A model generated the notes under the pieces. It searched no databases and was not told the origin of the DNA. It saw nothing but the letters and a program-made list of their open reading frames with translations. This document shows positions 9,228-15,975 of a DNA stretch of 64,000 nucleotides, one piece after another. The first letter of the stretch is position 1. Each line of letters starts with the position of its first letter. Both the position numbers and the translations under genes were made by a program. Origin of the DNA: Haloterrigena sp. KLK7 (GTDB lineage Archaea; Halobacteriota; Halobacteria; Halobacteriales; Natrialbaceae); assembly GCF_037914945.1 (NCBI RefSeq), contig NZ_CP149787.1, positions 992,001 to 1,056,000 on the forward strand. The letters are read 5' to 3'.

Positions 9228-9480
9228 GAGAGAGCGTTGCTCTCTCGGCATCTCGCGGAACGAAGTTCCGCGACGACTCATCGAGGTGGCTTTGCCACCT
9301 CGAGATCACGAAAGAGCGCTCGGCGCTCTTTCGAACGACACCGCCGAAGCGGGCGAAGCCCGCGGAGGCGGCCTTTTTCATCGAAGTTTTTGCGCCTACG
9401 AGGGACGCAAGGCGTCTCTCGAGCCGTGCGAACGGGAGCGTAGCTCCCGTGAACAGAAAGCGGTTCGCCGCAGGCGAACC
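9228..9480. repeat. Array of eight perfect hairpins with three-base loops
   Basis: Perfect or nearly perfect inverted repeats follow one another at 9228–9246, 9253–9273, 9282–9302, 9309–9333, 9349–9363, 9399–9421 (one G–T), 9432–9450 and 9462–9480. Stem lengths are 6–11 bp. Every loop is exactly three bases (GTT, GAA, TTT, TCG, GAA, AAG, GTA, GCA). Stem sequences all differ, so this is not a tandem repeat of one unit. It fills the space between the 5' end of the TrpD2-like gene and the 3' end of the GNAT gene. A minus-strand frame through part of it has no recognisable protein. Confidence 0.9.
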
Positions 9481-9498
9481 CGATGCGCAAAAAGTTCG

Positions 9499-10260
9499 CT
9501 ACAGTTCGATCGCCATCATCACCTCGTCGATGTACTCGTCTTCGAGTTTGTAGTGGTCCTCTCGGACGGCCTCGATGACCCAGCCCCGATCTTCGAAGAA
9601 CTCGATGGCCGCCTCGTTGCTCGAGGGGACGCTCTGGTAGACCTTCTCGTGGCCCTGCGAGCGCGCCCACTCGAGGGCGCGGTCGAGCAGTTCGCTCCCG
9701 ATCCCCATCCCGCGGTACTCCTCCAAGACGCCGACCGTCAGTTCGGCGGTGTGGGAGAGCTTCGCCAAGTTGGGGACGTGCAAGTGGGCCCAGCCCACGA
9801 CCTCGTCGTCGACGGTCGCGACGAAGAACATCCGGGATTCGAACTCGTTGTGCCGGAGCAGGACGTTCTCGTGGTCGAGTTCGTCGGCGACGGTCTCGGC
9901 CTCGATATAGGTCATCCCCTCGACGAGCCGTCGCATCGCGCCGACGATGCCCGAGAGATCCTCCTGTCTGGCGGGTCGAATCGTGACGTCGACGTCCTCG
10001 ATCGAGAACTCCTCGCGCTCGTCCTCGACGTCGATGGCGATGCGGAGGGTTCCGTCGTCGTCCTCCTCGAGATACCCGTCCCGCTTCAGGATCGCCACGT
10101 TGTGCCGAAACGCTCGCGTATACTGGGGGTCTCCCGGCGGATCCTCCGGGAAGAGCTCCTCCCGAGCACGGACCCGAGCGACCGCGCCGTGGGTCTCGAC
10201 GTACTCGTAGATCTGCTCCCGTTCGTCGCCCTCGATCGCGATCGGTTCGGTGAGTGCCAT
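9499..10260 (-). CDS. GNAT N-acetyltransferase with N-terminal helical domain
   Basis: 253 residues. The N-terminal 80 residues look like a winged-helix domain (EYVETHGAVARVRAREEL, then FRHNVAILKRDGYLEEDDDG). Residues about 92–245 are a GNAT domain starting VTIRPARQEDLSGI, with the acetyl-CoA loop in VLEEYRGMGIGSELLDRA and the C-terminal NEAAIEFFEDRGW. The function is acyl transfer from acetyl-CoA to an unknown amine; the N-terminal module could help recognise a macromolecular target. The ATG at 10260 follows a TATA-like region shared with the divergent ahbAB gene. Confidence 0.88.
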   Translation of the reverse strand: MALTEPIAIEGDEREQIYEYVETHGAVARVRAREELFPEDPPGDPQYTRAFRHNVAILKRDGYLEEDDDGTLRIAIDVEDEREEFSIEDVDVTIRPARQEDLSGIVGAMRRLVEGMTYIEAETVADELDHENVLLRHNEFESRMFFVATVDDEVVGWAHLHVPNLAKLSHTAELTVGVLEEYRGMGIGSELLDRALEWARSQGHEKVYQSVPSSNEAAIEFFEDRGWVIEAVREDHYKLEDEYIDEVMMAIEL

Positions 10261-10402
10261 GTATAATGATAACGTTCACCACCCCCATAATCGTTTCAAT
10301 AGTCACGCGGGAGAGACTGTAATACCCACGAATACGAGCGAAAACCGTCTCTCGTCGGCCGGACCCGAAAGCAATACGGTACCCTTCTCCCTAGGGGCAC
10401 TA

Positions 10403-11497
10403 ATGAGCACCCTCTCGGGGGACTGGCGCGAGGGGATCGACGACGTCGACGCGGCCATCATCGACGGCTACCAGAGCGGTGTCCCCGTCGAGGAGCGACC
10501 CTTCCGATCGATCGGCGCTGCGCTGGGGATCGGCGAGGACGAGGCGCTCGAGCGCGTCACGCGCCTCCACGAGTCGGGGATCGTTCGGCGGTTCGGCGCC
10601 GTCCTCAACCCGCCGGTGATCGGCTCCTCGACGCTGGCCGCCGTCAAGGCGCCCGAGGATCGGTTCGACGAGGTCGCGGCCGTCATCAACGAGTACCGGC
10701 AGGTCAACCACAACTACGCCCGCGACCACGAGTGGAACATGTGGTTCGTCGTCACCGCCGGCTCGCGGGCCCGACGCGACGAGATCCTCGCCGAGATCGA
10801 GATGCGCACGGGCTGTCCCGTGCTCAACCTGCCGATGCTGACCGACTACTACATCGACCTCGAGTTCCCCGTCGTCAACGGCGATCGTTTCGCGCGGGAG
10901 AGCGCGGACCTACGGTCCGCGGAACAGGCGAACGGTGAAACCGTGAGCCGCAAATCGCTCGAGGAACGACTGGACTCCTCCGCGACTCGGATCAGCGAGG
11001 AAGCGACGGGCGATCTCTCCGCGCTCGAGGCCGAACTGTTGCTCGCGATCCAGGACGGGTTCCCGCTGTCGGCGACGCCGTACCGCGACATCGCCGCGGA
11101 GGTCGGATACGCCCTCGAGGACGTCCTCGAGGGCGTCGAGCGCCTCGTCGACGCCGGCTGTATCAAGCGGATCGGCTGCGTGGTCAACCACGTCGTCACG
11201 GGGTTCGACGCGAACTGCATGGTCGTCTGGGACGTTCCCGACGACCGCTTAGACGAGTGGGGCGAACGCGCGGGGGGACTGCCGTACGTCACGCTCTGCT
11301 ATCACCGGCCCCGCCGCCCCGAACAGGCGTGGCCGTACAACCTGTTCACGATGATTCACGGGCGCGATGCCGACGCCGTCGACGCGAAGATCGACGAACT
11401 GGCCGCTGAGTATCTCCCCGTCGAACACGAGCGCCTCTACTCGACGGAGACGCTGAAACAGACCGGGGCGCGCTACGAGGAACTGGTCGATCGCTGA
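10403..11497 (+). CDS. ahbAB: Fused siroheme decarboxylase AhbA–AhbB
   Basis: 364 residues holding two tandem Lrp/AsnC-like modules. Each has a winged helix (FRSIGAALGIGEDEALERV and YRDIAAEVGYALEDVLEGV) followed by IVRRFGAVLNP or CIKRIGCVVNH and a ferredoxin-like domain. This is the layout of AhbA and AhbB, the two subunits that convert siroheme to didecarboxysiroheme in the archaeal heme pathway; here they are one polypeptide. HNYARDHEWNMWFVV and TLCYHRPRRPEQAWPYNLF match the family's conserved His-rich strands. ATG 10403 is chosen because conservation begins there. The linker (residues about 167–181) is encoded by two small palindromes. Confidence 0.88.
   Translation: MSTLSGDWREGIDDVDAAIIDGYQSGVPVEERPFRSIGAALGIGEDEALERVTRLHESGIVRRFGAVLNPPVIGSSTLAAVKAPEDRFDEVAAVINEYRQVNHNYARDHEWNMWFVVTAGSRARRDEILAEIEMRTGCPVLNLPMLTDYYIDLEFPVVNGDRFARESADLRSAEQANGETVSRKSLEERLDSSATRISEEATGDLSALEAELLLAIQDGFPLSATPYRDIAAEVGYALEDVLEGVERLVDAGCIKRIGCVVNHVVTGFDANCMVVWDVPDDRLDEWGERAGGLPYVTLCYHRPRRPEQAWPYNLFTMIHGRDADAVDAKIDELAAEYLPVEHERLYSTETLKQTGARYEELVDR
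10903..10944. repeat. In-frame three-base-loop palindromes in the AhbA–AhbB linker
   Basis: CGCGGACC–TAC–GGTCCGCG at 10903–10921 and ACGGT–GAA–ACCGT at 10932–10944 lie back to back in the DNA encoding the low-complexity linker between the two decarboxylase halves. They have the same architecture as the intergenic array at 9228–9480. Confidence 0.75.
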
Positions 11498-11615
11498 ACC
11501 CGGTCCACGATACCGTTTTCCCGTCCCTTCCCCGTCCCCTCACCGTGGTGATACCAGCCACACCTCGAAAATCGTCTGCGTCGATCTTCGTGAGGCGAGA
11601 GAATCCCGCTGTCGG

Positions 11616-11816
11616 TCACTCATCCACGTCCGGGTGGAAGAGTTCCTCGACGGCACAGTCGAAACACCGGGCGAGCTTGAACGCCAACGTCAGCGACGGA
11701 TCGTACTTCGAGTGTTCGATCGCGTAAATCGTCTGGCGGCTCACGCCGACCTCGTCGGCCAGTTCCTGCTGGGTGAGGCCGCGTTCCTCGCGCCGTTCCC
11801 GAAGTTCGTTGTCCAT
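11616..11816 (-). CDS. XRE-family helix-turn-helix regulator
   Basis: 66 residues that are almost entirely one HTH_XRE domain: LRERREERGLTQQELADEV is helices 1–2, and GVSRQTIYAIEHSKYDPS is the recognition helix. It ends in a short acidic tail (CAVEELFHPDVDE). It starts 27 nt after the stop of the membrane protein at 11844–12497 on the same strand. This membrane protein/XRE arrangement is common in prokaryotes, where the small repressor regulates its own operon. Confidence 0.92.
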   Translation of the reverse strand: MDNELRERREERGLTQQELADEVGVSRQTIYAIEHSKYDPSLTLAFKLARCFDCAVEELFHPDVDE

Positions 11817-11843
11817 CGCTCGGTCGAATATCGGGCTCGAGCA

Positions 11844-12497
11844 TCAAATACGCTGACGGATCTCGGTCGCACCGAGGACGAGCAAGACCGTGACGACGCC
11901 GACGGCGGCGAGAACGTCGACCTCCCGCGGAACGGTGGCGTCGCCCACAACGTTCCAGCCGTAGAGACTGACCATCGTTCCGAGGAGGACTGCGCCGACG
12001 ACGGCCAGCGCGAGATCGAGGTTCCGGACGTCGCGCTCGTCGACGACGCCGCCCGCACCGCGGCGCGTCCGCCCGTAGTAACCGACGTTGAAGAGGAGGA
12101 CCAGTATCGTCGGAGACACGAGGAGGGCCCCGAGCGACGGATCGGCGGGCGCGGTCCCAGTAGCGACTTCGAACGCCGGGATAACCAGTGCCGGCACGAG
12201 AAACAGGAGCACGTTGTACTGTAGGGGGAGCAGCGACCCCGTCGACCCGTCGGCCGGGGCGGGTTCCGGTCGGTCGGCACCGAAGAATTCCTCCTCGAGG
12301 ATACCTCTGAGATCGACGGCCAAACCGACGAACGCACAGACGACTATCACGCCGACGGCCCCGAGGTAGCCCCAGACCGTGATCGTGTCGAGAACGACAT
12401 CGATCGCGACGAATCCGGACGCAATGACGAGGCCACTGGCGATCACTGCAGCGAGAACGAAGAGGGCGCCGTACGCCCTGAGCGGGTTTTCGGGCAT
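11844..12497 (-). CDS. Six-segment membrane protein, partner of XRE regulator
   Basis: 217 residues with about six hydrophobic segments. Two N-terminal helices (ALFVLAAVIASGLVIASGF, then GYLGAVGVIVVCAFVGLAV) precede an acidic loop (ILEEEFFGADRPEPAP), and four more follow. The position upstream of a co-directional XRE gene resembles the DUF2178-type pairs, but I see no diagnostic motif. A TATA-like TTTACATTTATG lies about 30 bp upstream of the ATG. The function is unknown. Confidence 0.75.
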   Translation of the reverse strand: MPENPLRAYGALFVLAAVIASGLVIASGFVAIDVVLDTITVWGYLGAVGVIVVCAFVGLAVDLRGILEEEFFGADRPEPAPADGSTGSLLPLQYNVLLFLVPALVIPAFEVATGTAPADPSLGALLVSPTILVLLFNVGYYGRTRRGAGGVVDERDVRNLDLALAVVGAVLLGTMVSLYGWNVVGDATVPREVDVLAAVGVVTVLLVLGATEIRQRI

Positions 12498-12986
12498 ACG
12501 CGATACTTGTGGCTTGTCCTACATAAATGTAAAGGTATCTTTGCATTCGGTCGGCCATCGACCGTGGAGCGGCGACTCGAGCCGGACCTCGGCCCTCGGC
12601 TCAGCGCATCGAATCGATTCGTTGAGCCGACGATCGAAGCCGGACGGCATATTCGGCGTCGACGAGTTGGAACGAGTCCGGAACTCGTCGCCGAAGACGA
12701 GATCGCCTGCGAGTCGCTCCCGCTCGTCGAGGCGGCTGAAACGGTCCCCGAGGCGACGCTGGAAGCCGAGACCGGTTCCGATCGGGGCCGACACCCGCCG
12801 TTTATCACCACCGTGATTCACGACTGCCCGAACGAGTCGAACGAGCCTTCGACTCGCCGGCGTTCGCGGCGGAGTACCGCTGATCGACCGAACTGACGAG
12901 CGACGACCGTCGCGTCCGAACGCGGTCGTCTCATCGGAGACGTTCTATCGAAGGATTGACTGGGTCCGGCCGCTATGCCTTCTCAT
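12498..12986. other. Intergenic, no supported gene
   Basis: About 490 bp between the membrane protein promoter and the repeat array. Short frames exist on both strands (for example plus 12507–12896) but none has a recognisable domain or a clear promoter. No tRNA or stable hairpin was seen. Confidence 0.6.
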
Positions 12987-13846
12987 CCGGAGTGTCGAGT
13001 GAAATCGGCCGATTTCTCGGCGAGAAGCGGTTCTCGTTACCACTCCGGAACTCGACACCCCGACTGTCGAATGAAATACGATAGCGAGGCGAACAGCCGT
13101 TCGAGCGTGACCGCCGAACCCGCGAGCCGGACCAATCCCCGAGCGACCTGTCCCGTAGCCGAGTCTCGAGTCTGGGCGGCTCCTAATACCCCGGATGTCG
13201 AGTGAAATCAGTGTGGGATCTCCACCCCAGGTGTCGAGTGAAATCGGTCGTGGACTGCTACCCTACGTGTCGAATGAAATCAGTGCGGAACCACCGCCCC
13301 AGATGCCGAATGAAACCGGTCGGGAACTACTACCCCAGGTGTCGAGTGAAATCAGTGCGGGACCACCACCCCAGGTGTCGAGTGAAACCGGGGCGATTTC
13401 CCGGTGGAACAGGTTTCTATTACACACTTAGGAATTTGACACCCCAGGTGTCGAGTGAAATCGGTCTCGAGGTTCTGGGTGCCGCGTGCCCGTCAGACTC
13501 GAGTGTACGTAAAACCCACTACCCCAGGCGTCGAGTGAAATTATTGGAAATAGTCACCCCGGGTGTCGAATGAAATGCAATCCCATGATCCGAGGCGTCG
13601 AGTACACGGGGAATCCACTACCAGAGGTGTCGAGTGGAATCAGTAACCCCAGGTGTCGAGTGAAATGTGGTATCGAGACACGTTCGTCGGGCCGCGGTCT
13701 GCGTGGACCGACTCGCCGCCGTGAACCGACTCGCCGCTCACCCCAGGTGTCGAGTGAAATCAGGTCTCGAGAGTCGAGGGTCGAGTACACGGAGACTCGA
13801 ACGTCGAGGATACGGCGGACCCGAGACCCCAGGTGTCGAGTGAATT
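12987..13846 (+). repeat. Origin-type iteron array, 15 same-direction 20-bp copies
   Basis: The consensus is CCCCAGGTGTCGAGTGAAAT. Copies start at 12987 (19 bp), 13058, 13189, 13225, 13261, 13297, 13333, 13369, 13442, 13522, 13557, 13621, 13647, 13741 and 13827, all on the plus strand. The six from 13189 to 13369 are spaced exactly 36 bp. Their 16-bp spacers alternate between two forms (CAGTGNGG… and CGGTCGNG…), making a 72-bp higher-order unit. The array ends 24 bp from the stop of orc1/cdc6. Further copies lie beyond the gene. This fits clustered Orc1/Cdc6-binding elements (ORBs). Confidence 0.92.
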
Positions 13847-13869
13847 CCGCTCGAATACGTTCCTTCCAG

Positions 13870-15129
13870 TTACTGCTGCTCGAGTTCCGAGAAGCGATCG
13901 TCGTCGTGAATAACGGCCTGCACGACGGACGGGTCCTCCAGCAGGTAGTAATAGTTCGTCACGCCGCTACTGTATCCGCGGCCGACTCGTTCGGTCCGGC
14001 CGAGGATATCCAGAAAGACCTGCTCGTCGAGTTTATCGCTCATCCGACGCTGCGAGAGCGTCTCGATCCCGAGGGCGCTGTCCGAGGTAATGGACTTGTA
14101 CATCTCGTAGATTTCGCGGGTCGCGAACTCCTCTCGATCGCTGTGTCGGTCGGCGAGTATCGACAGCGCGTACACGGACGCCTTGATCTGCGTCGGCTGC
14201 CCCTCGAGGAGCTGCGAGAAGCGGTCGATATCGGCCTTCTCTCGAGCGTTACGGACGTGGATCTCGGTCACCTCGTCGGCGTCTTCGTCCTTCGCCAGTT
14301 CGCCGGCGTTTCGGAGGATGTCCAGCGCCTTCCTCGCGTCGCCGTGTTCCTGTGCGGCGAAGGCGGCGCTCAGCGGGATGACGTCGTCGGAGAGGACGTC
14401 CTCTCTGAACGCGTCCTCTCGATTGGACATGATTTCGCGGAGCTGATTCGCATCGTACGGCGGGAAGACGAATTCGCGGTCCTGGAGGCTGCTGAGGATC
14501 CGCTCGTCGAGCGTTTCCTTGAACGAGATCTTGTTACTGATCGCGATGATCCCGACCTTACAGGCGTCCAACTTCCCGGCTTCCCCCGCCCGCGATAGCT
14601 GCATGAGGATCTCGTTGTCCTGGAGCTTGTCGATCTCGTCGAGAATGATGATCGCGACGTCGTAGAGTTGATCCAGGATCGACCAGAAGCGCTCGTAATA
14701 GACGTCGGTCGAGAGCCCGGTGACGGGAATACTGATGCCGGTCTCTTCCGGCTCGTTCAGCTCTTGAGCCAGATTAATCACGACGCGGGTCTCGGTCTTC
14801 GTCTGGGTGCAATCGATGTACGCGCGCCCCATCTCCGTCCCGTTTTCGACCGAATACTGCTGGGCACTTCTGGTAACGTGTTTCGCGACGAGCGATTTGC
14901 CGGTTCCCGTTTTCCCGTAGATGAGCGTGTTTCGGGGCGATTGGCCCTTCACTGCGGGGTGAATGCTCGAGGCGACGTTCTGAATTTCGCTGTCCCTGCC
15001 GATGATCCGGTCCTCGTTCGGAACGAGGTCGATATCGAGGAGTTCCTTGCGGTTAAAGATCGGGTCCTCCGTCGCCCAGAAATCCTCAAGAGATCCGTCT
15101 TCGTGACCGGAGCCGTCGTCCATACTCAT
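13870..15129 (-). CDS. Orc1/Cdc6 family replication initiation protein
   Basis: 419 residues from ATG 15129; GTG 15132 and ATG 15123 are alternatives. It is an AAA+ ATPase with Walker A GKTGTGKS near residue 70, Walker B IIILDEIDKL near residue 158, and sensor-like IAISN. A C-terminal winged helix (about residues 310–400) contains ATREIYEMYKSI and SQRRMSDKLDEQVFLDILG. It should bind origin repeats and load MCM. It is flanked on both sides by copies of the same 20-bp motif, so this is probably the cognate initiator. A TATA-like CCTATATGTAA about 25 bp upstream of 15129 supports a leaderless start. Confidence 0.93.
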   Translation of the reverse strand: MSMDDGSGHEDGSLEDFWATEDPIFNRKELLDIDLVPNEDRIIGRDSEIQNVASSIHPAVKGQSPRNTLIYGKTGTGKSLVAKHVTRSAQQYSVENGTEMGRAYIDCTQTKTETRVVINLAQELNEPEETGISIPVTGLSTDVYYERFWSILDQLYDVAIIILDEIDKLQDNEILMQLSRAGEAGKLDACKVGIIAISNKISFKETLDERILSSLQDREFVFPPYDANQLREIMSNREDAFREDVLSDDVIPLSAAFAAQEHGDARKALDILRNAGELAKDEDADEVTEIHVRNAREKADIDRFSQLLEGQPTQIKASVYALSILADRHSDREEFATREIYEMYKSITSDSALGIETLSQRRMSDKLDEQVFLDILGRTERVGRGYSSGVTNYYYLLEDPSVVQAVIHDDDRFSELEQQ

Positions 15130-15146
15130 CACCTACCGATGAGGGT

Positions 15147-15158
15147 TACATATAGGCT
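15147..15158 (-). promoter_or_regulatory. TATA box of orc1/cdc6
   Basis: On the minus strand CCTATATGTAAC sits about 20–30 bp before ATG 15129, the spacing expected for a leaderless haloarchaeal transcript. Confidence 0.6.
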
Positions 15159-15246
15159 AGTGATTGAGAGCCACCGAGTGTCGTATGTAGACCCTAGAAA
15201 TTAGCAGCCCTATCCCATCTATTGCAGAGATGGTGCGCATACCGAT

Positions 15247-15266
15247 CATCCTCGTGTCGAGTGAAA
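15247..15266 (+). repeat. ORB-like copy upstream of orc1/cdc6
   Basis: ATCCTCGTGTCGAGTGAAAT retains GTGTCGAGTGAAAT of the array consensus. It lies about 120 bp upstream of the initiator gene. A weaker degenerate copy (CGCCTGTCGAGCGAGAA) follows near 15303–15319. Confidence 0.7.
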
Positions 15267-15381
15267 TTGAAGCGGTGAGTCGGCGAAATTCGTTCGGCGA
15301 CCCGCCTGTCGAGCGAGAACCGATCCGCCAGCCGTCCGTGAAACGATGAGCTGAAGAACGATCGCACTCGAGTGGCCCACA

Positions 15382-15401
15382 CCCCAGGTGTCGAGTGTAG
15401 A
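15382..15401 (+). repeat. Extended ORB, left flank of AT-rich core
   Basis: ACACCCCAGGTGTCGAGTGT followed by AGAT. Together with the inverted copy at 15792–15811 it shares an extended form, CACACC plus core plus GTAGAT, instead of the GAAAT ending used in the array. The pair brackets the AT-rich segment. Confidence 0.8.
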
Positions 15402-15791
15402 TTGTCGAAAACGAAAGGGGAGACGTCTAGAACGCGGTTTTAGAAATGGATGTGGTCGCGAGTGGATAGCGAAGGGGTGAGACGCGCGTAGTGAGAAGGA
15501 AGAGAACTGGCGGAGACTCCCAGCAGAGACGTTGCGCCGCCCGTTCGAACGGTCGTTCGAACTCTATCGGTCCAGTACGGTTCTGGTTTCCTCCTACTCT
15601 ACATAAATATTTCCTATTAGGATGGGTATTTGTTCTCACTATATTCCTTCTCACTATACTGATACTACTGATACTGGAGATCTCTTTCATCGACGGAGAC
15701 ATCGCTATTGGCGTCAGCCGAGCACTATACTCCGTTTGACTGCCATTTCAGTTCCACCAGTAAATCCTCTCTACCCCCGCCACACAGACAT
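15402..15791. other. Probable origin core with AT-rich unwinding region
   Basis: The span between the two inverted extended ORBs. About 15590–15735 is clearly AT-rich for this genome (runs such as ACATAAATATTTCCTATTAG and repeated CTCACTATA / TGATACTACTGATACT). No protein family is recognisable in any frame. The arrangement of AT-rich DNA between inverted ORBs beside orc1/cdc6 is the standard haloarchaeal origin layout, so replication initiation here is a strong inference. Confidence 0.75.
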
Positions 15792-15811
15792 CTACATTCG
15801 ACACCTGGGGT
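15792..15811 (-). repeat. Extended ORB, inverted, right flank of AT-rich core
   Basis: On the minus strand this reads CACCCCAGGTGTCGAATGTAGAT. It is the only clear copy in the opposite orientation and matches the left-flank copy over more than 20 bp. Confidence 0.8.
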
Positions 15812-15840
15812 GTGGGGGAGCAGAAGAGAAGTTGGAGGCT

Positions 15841-15905
15841 GAAATCGGAGGCTGAAATCAGAGATCGAAATTGGACGAAATTGTGCGTGAAATTAAACAC
15901 GAAAT
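15841..15905 (+). repeat. Phased GAAAT motifs beside the right ORB
   Basis: GAAAT begins at 15841, 15854, 15867, 15877, 15889 and 15901, spaced 13, 13, 10, 12 and 12 bp, roughly one helical turn. GAAAT is also the 3' end of the array motif. Confidence 0.6.
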
Positions 15906-15975
15906 CGAACGTGGAGGGAACGTGGGAGTGTGATCGTCTCGAAAAGAACTGGCGGTGCCGCGCCGCGAGTCGCGG

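Noticed and set aside
9097-9381. 94-aa minus-strand protein through the hairpin array
   Set aside because: Its sequence is dictated by palindromes, it overlaps the 5' end of the TrpD2-like gene, and no domain is visible.
12507-12896. 129-aa plus-strand protein
   Set aside because: No domain or promoter, and it starts inside the promoter of the divergent membrane gene.
13189-13388. CRISPR array
   Set aside because: Repeats are 20 bp and divergent, spacers only 16 bp and of two alternating types, further copies are irregularly spaced, and no cas genes are present. An Orc1/Cdc6 gene is adjacent.
13195-13573. Repeat-containing protein in the iteron array (12-residue repeats)
   Set aside because: The 36-bp period is a multiple of three, so frames stay open automatically. 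Copies outside the block are not in frame and the same motif occurs in clearly non-coding DNA.
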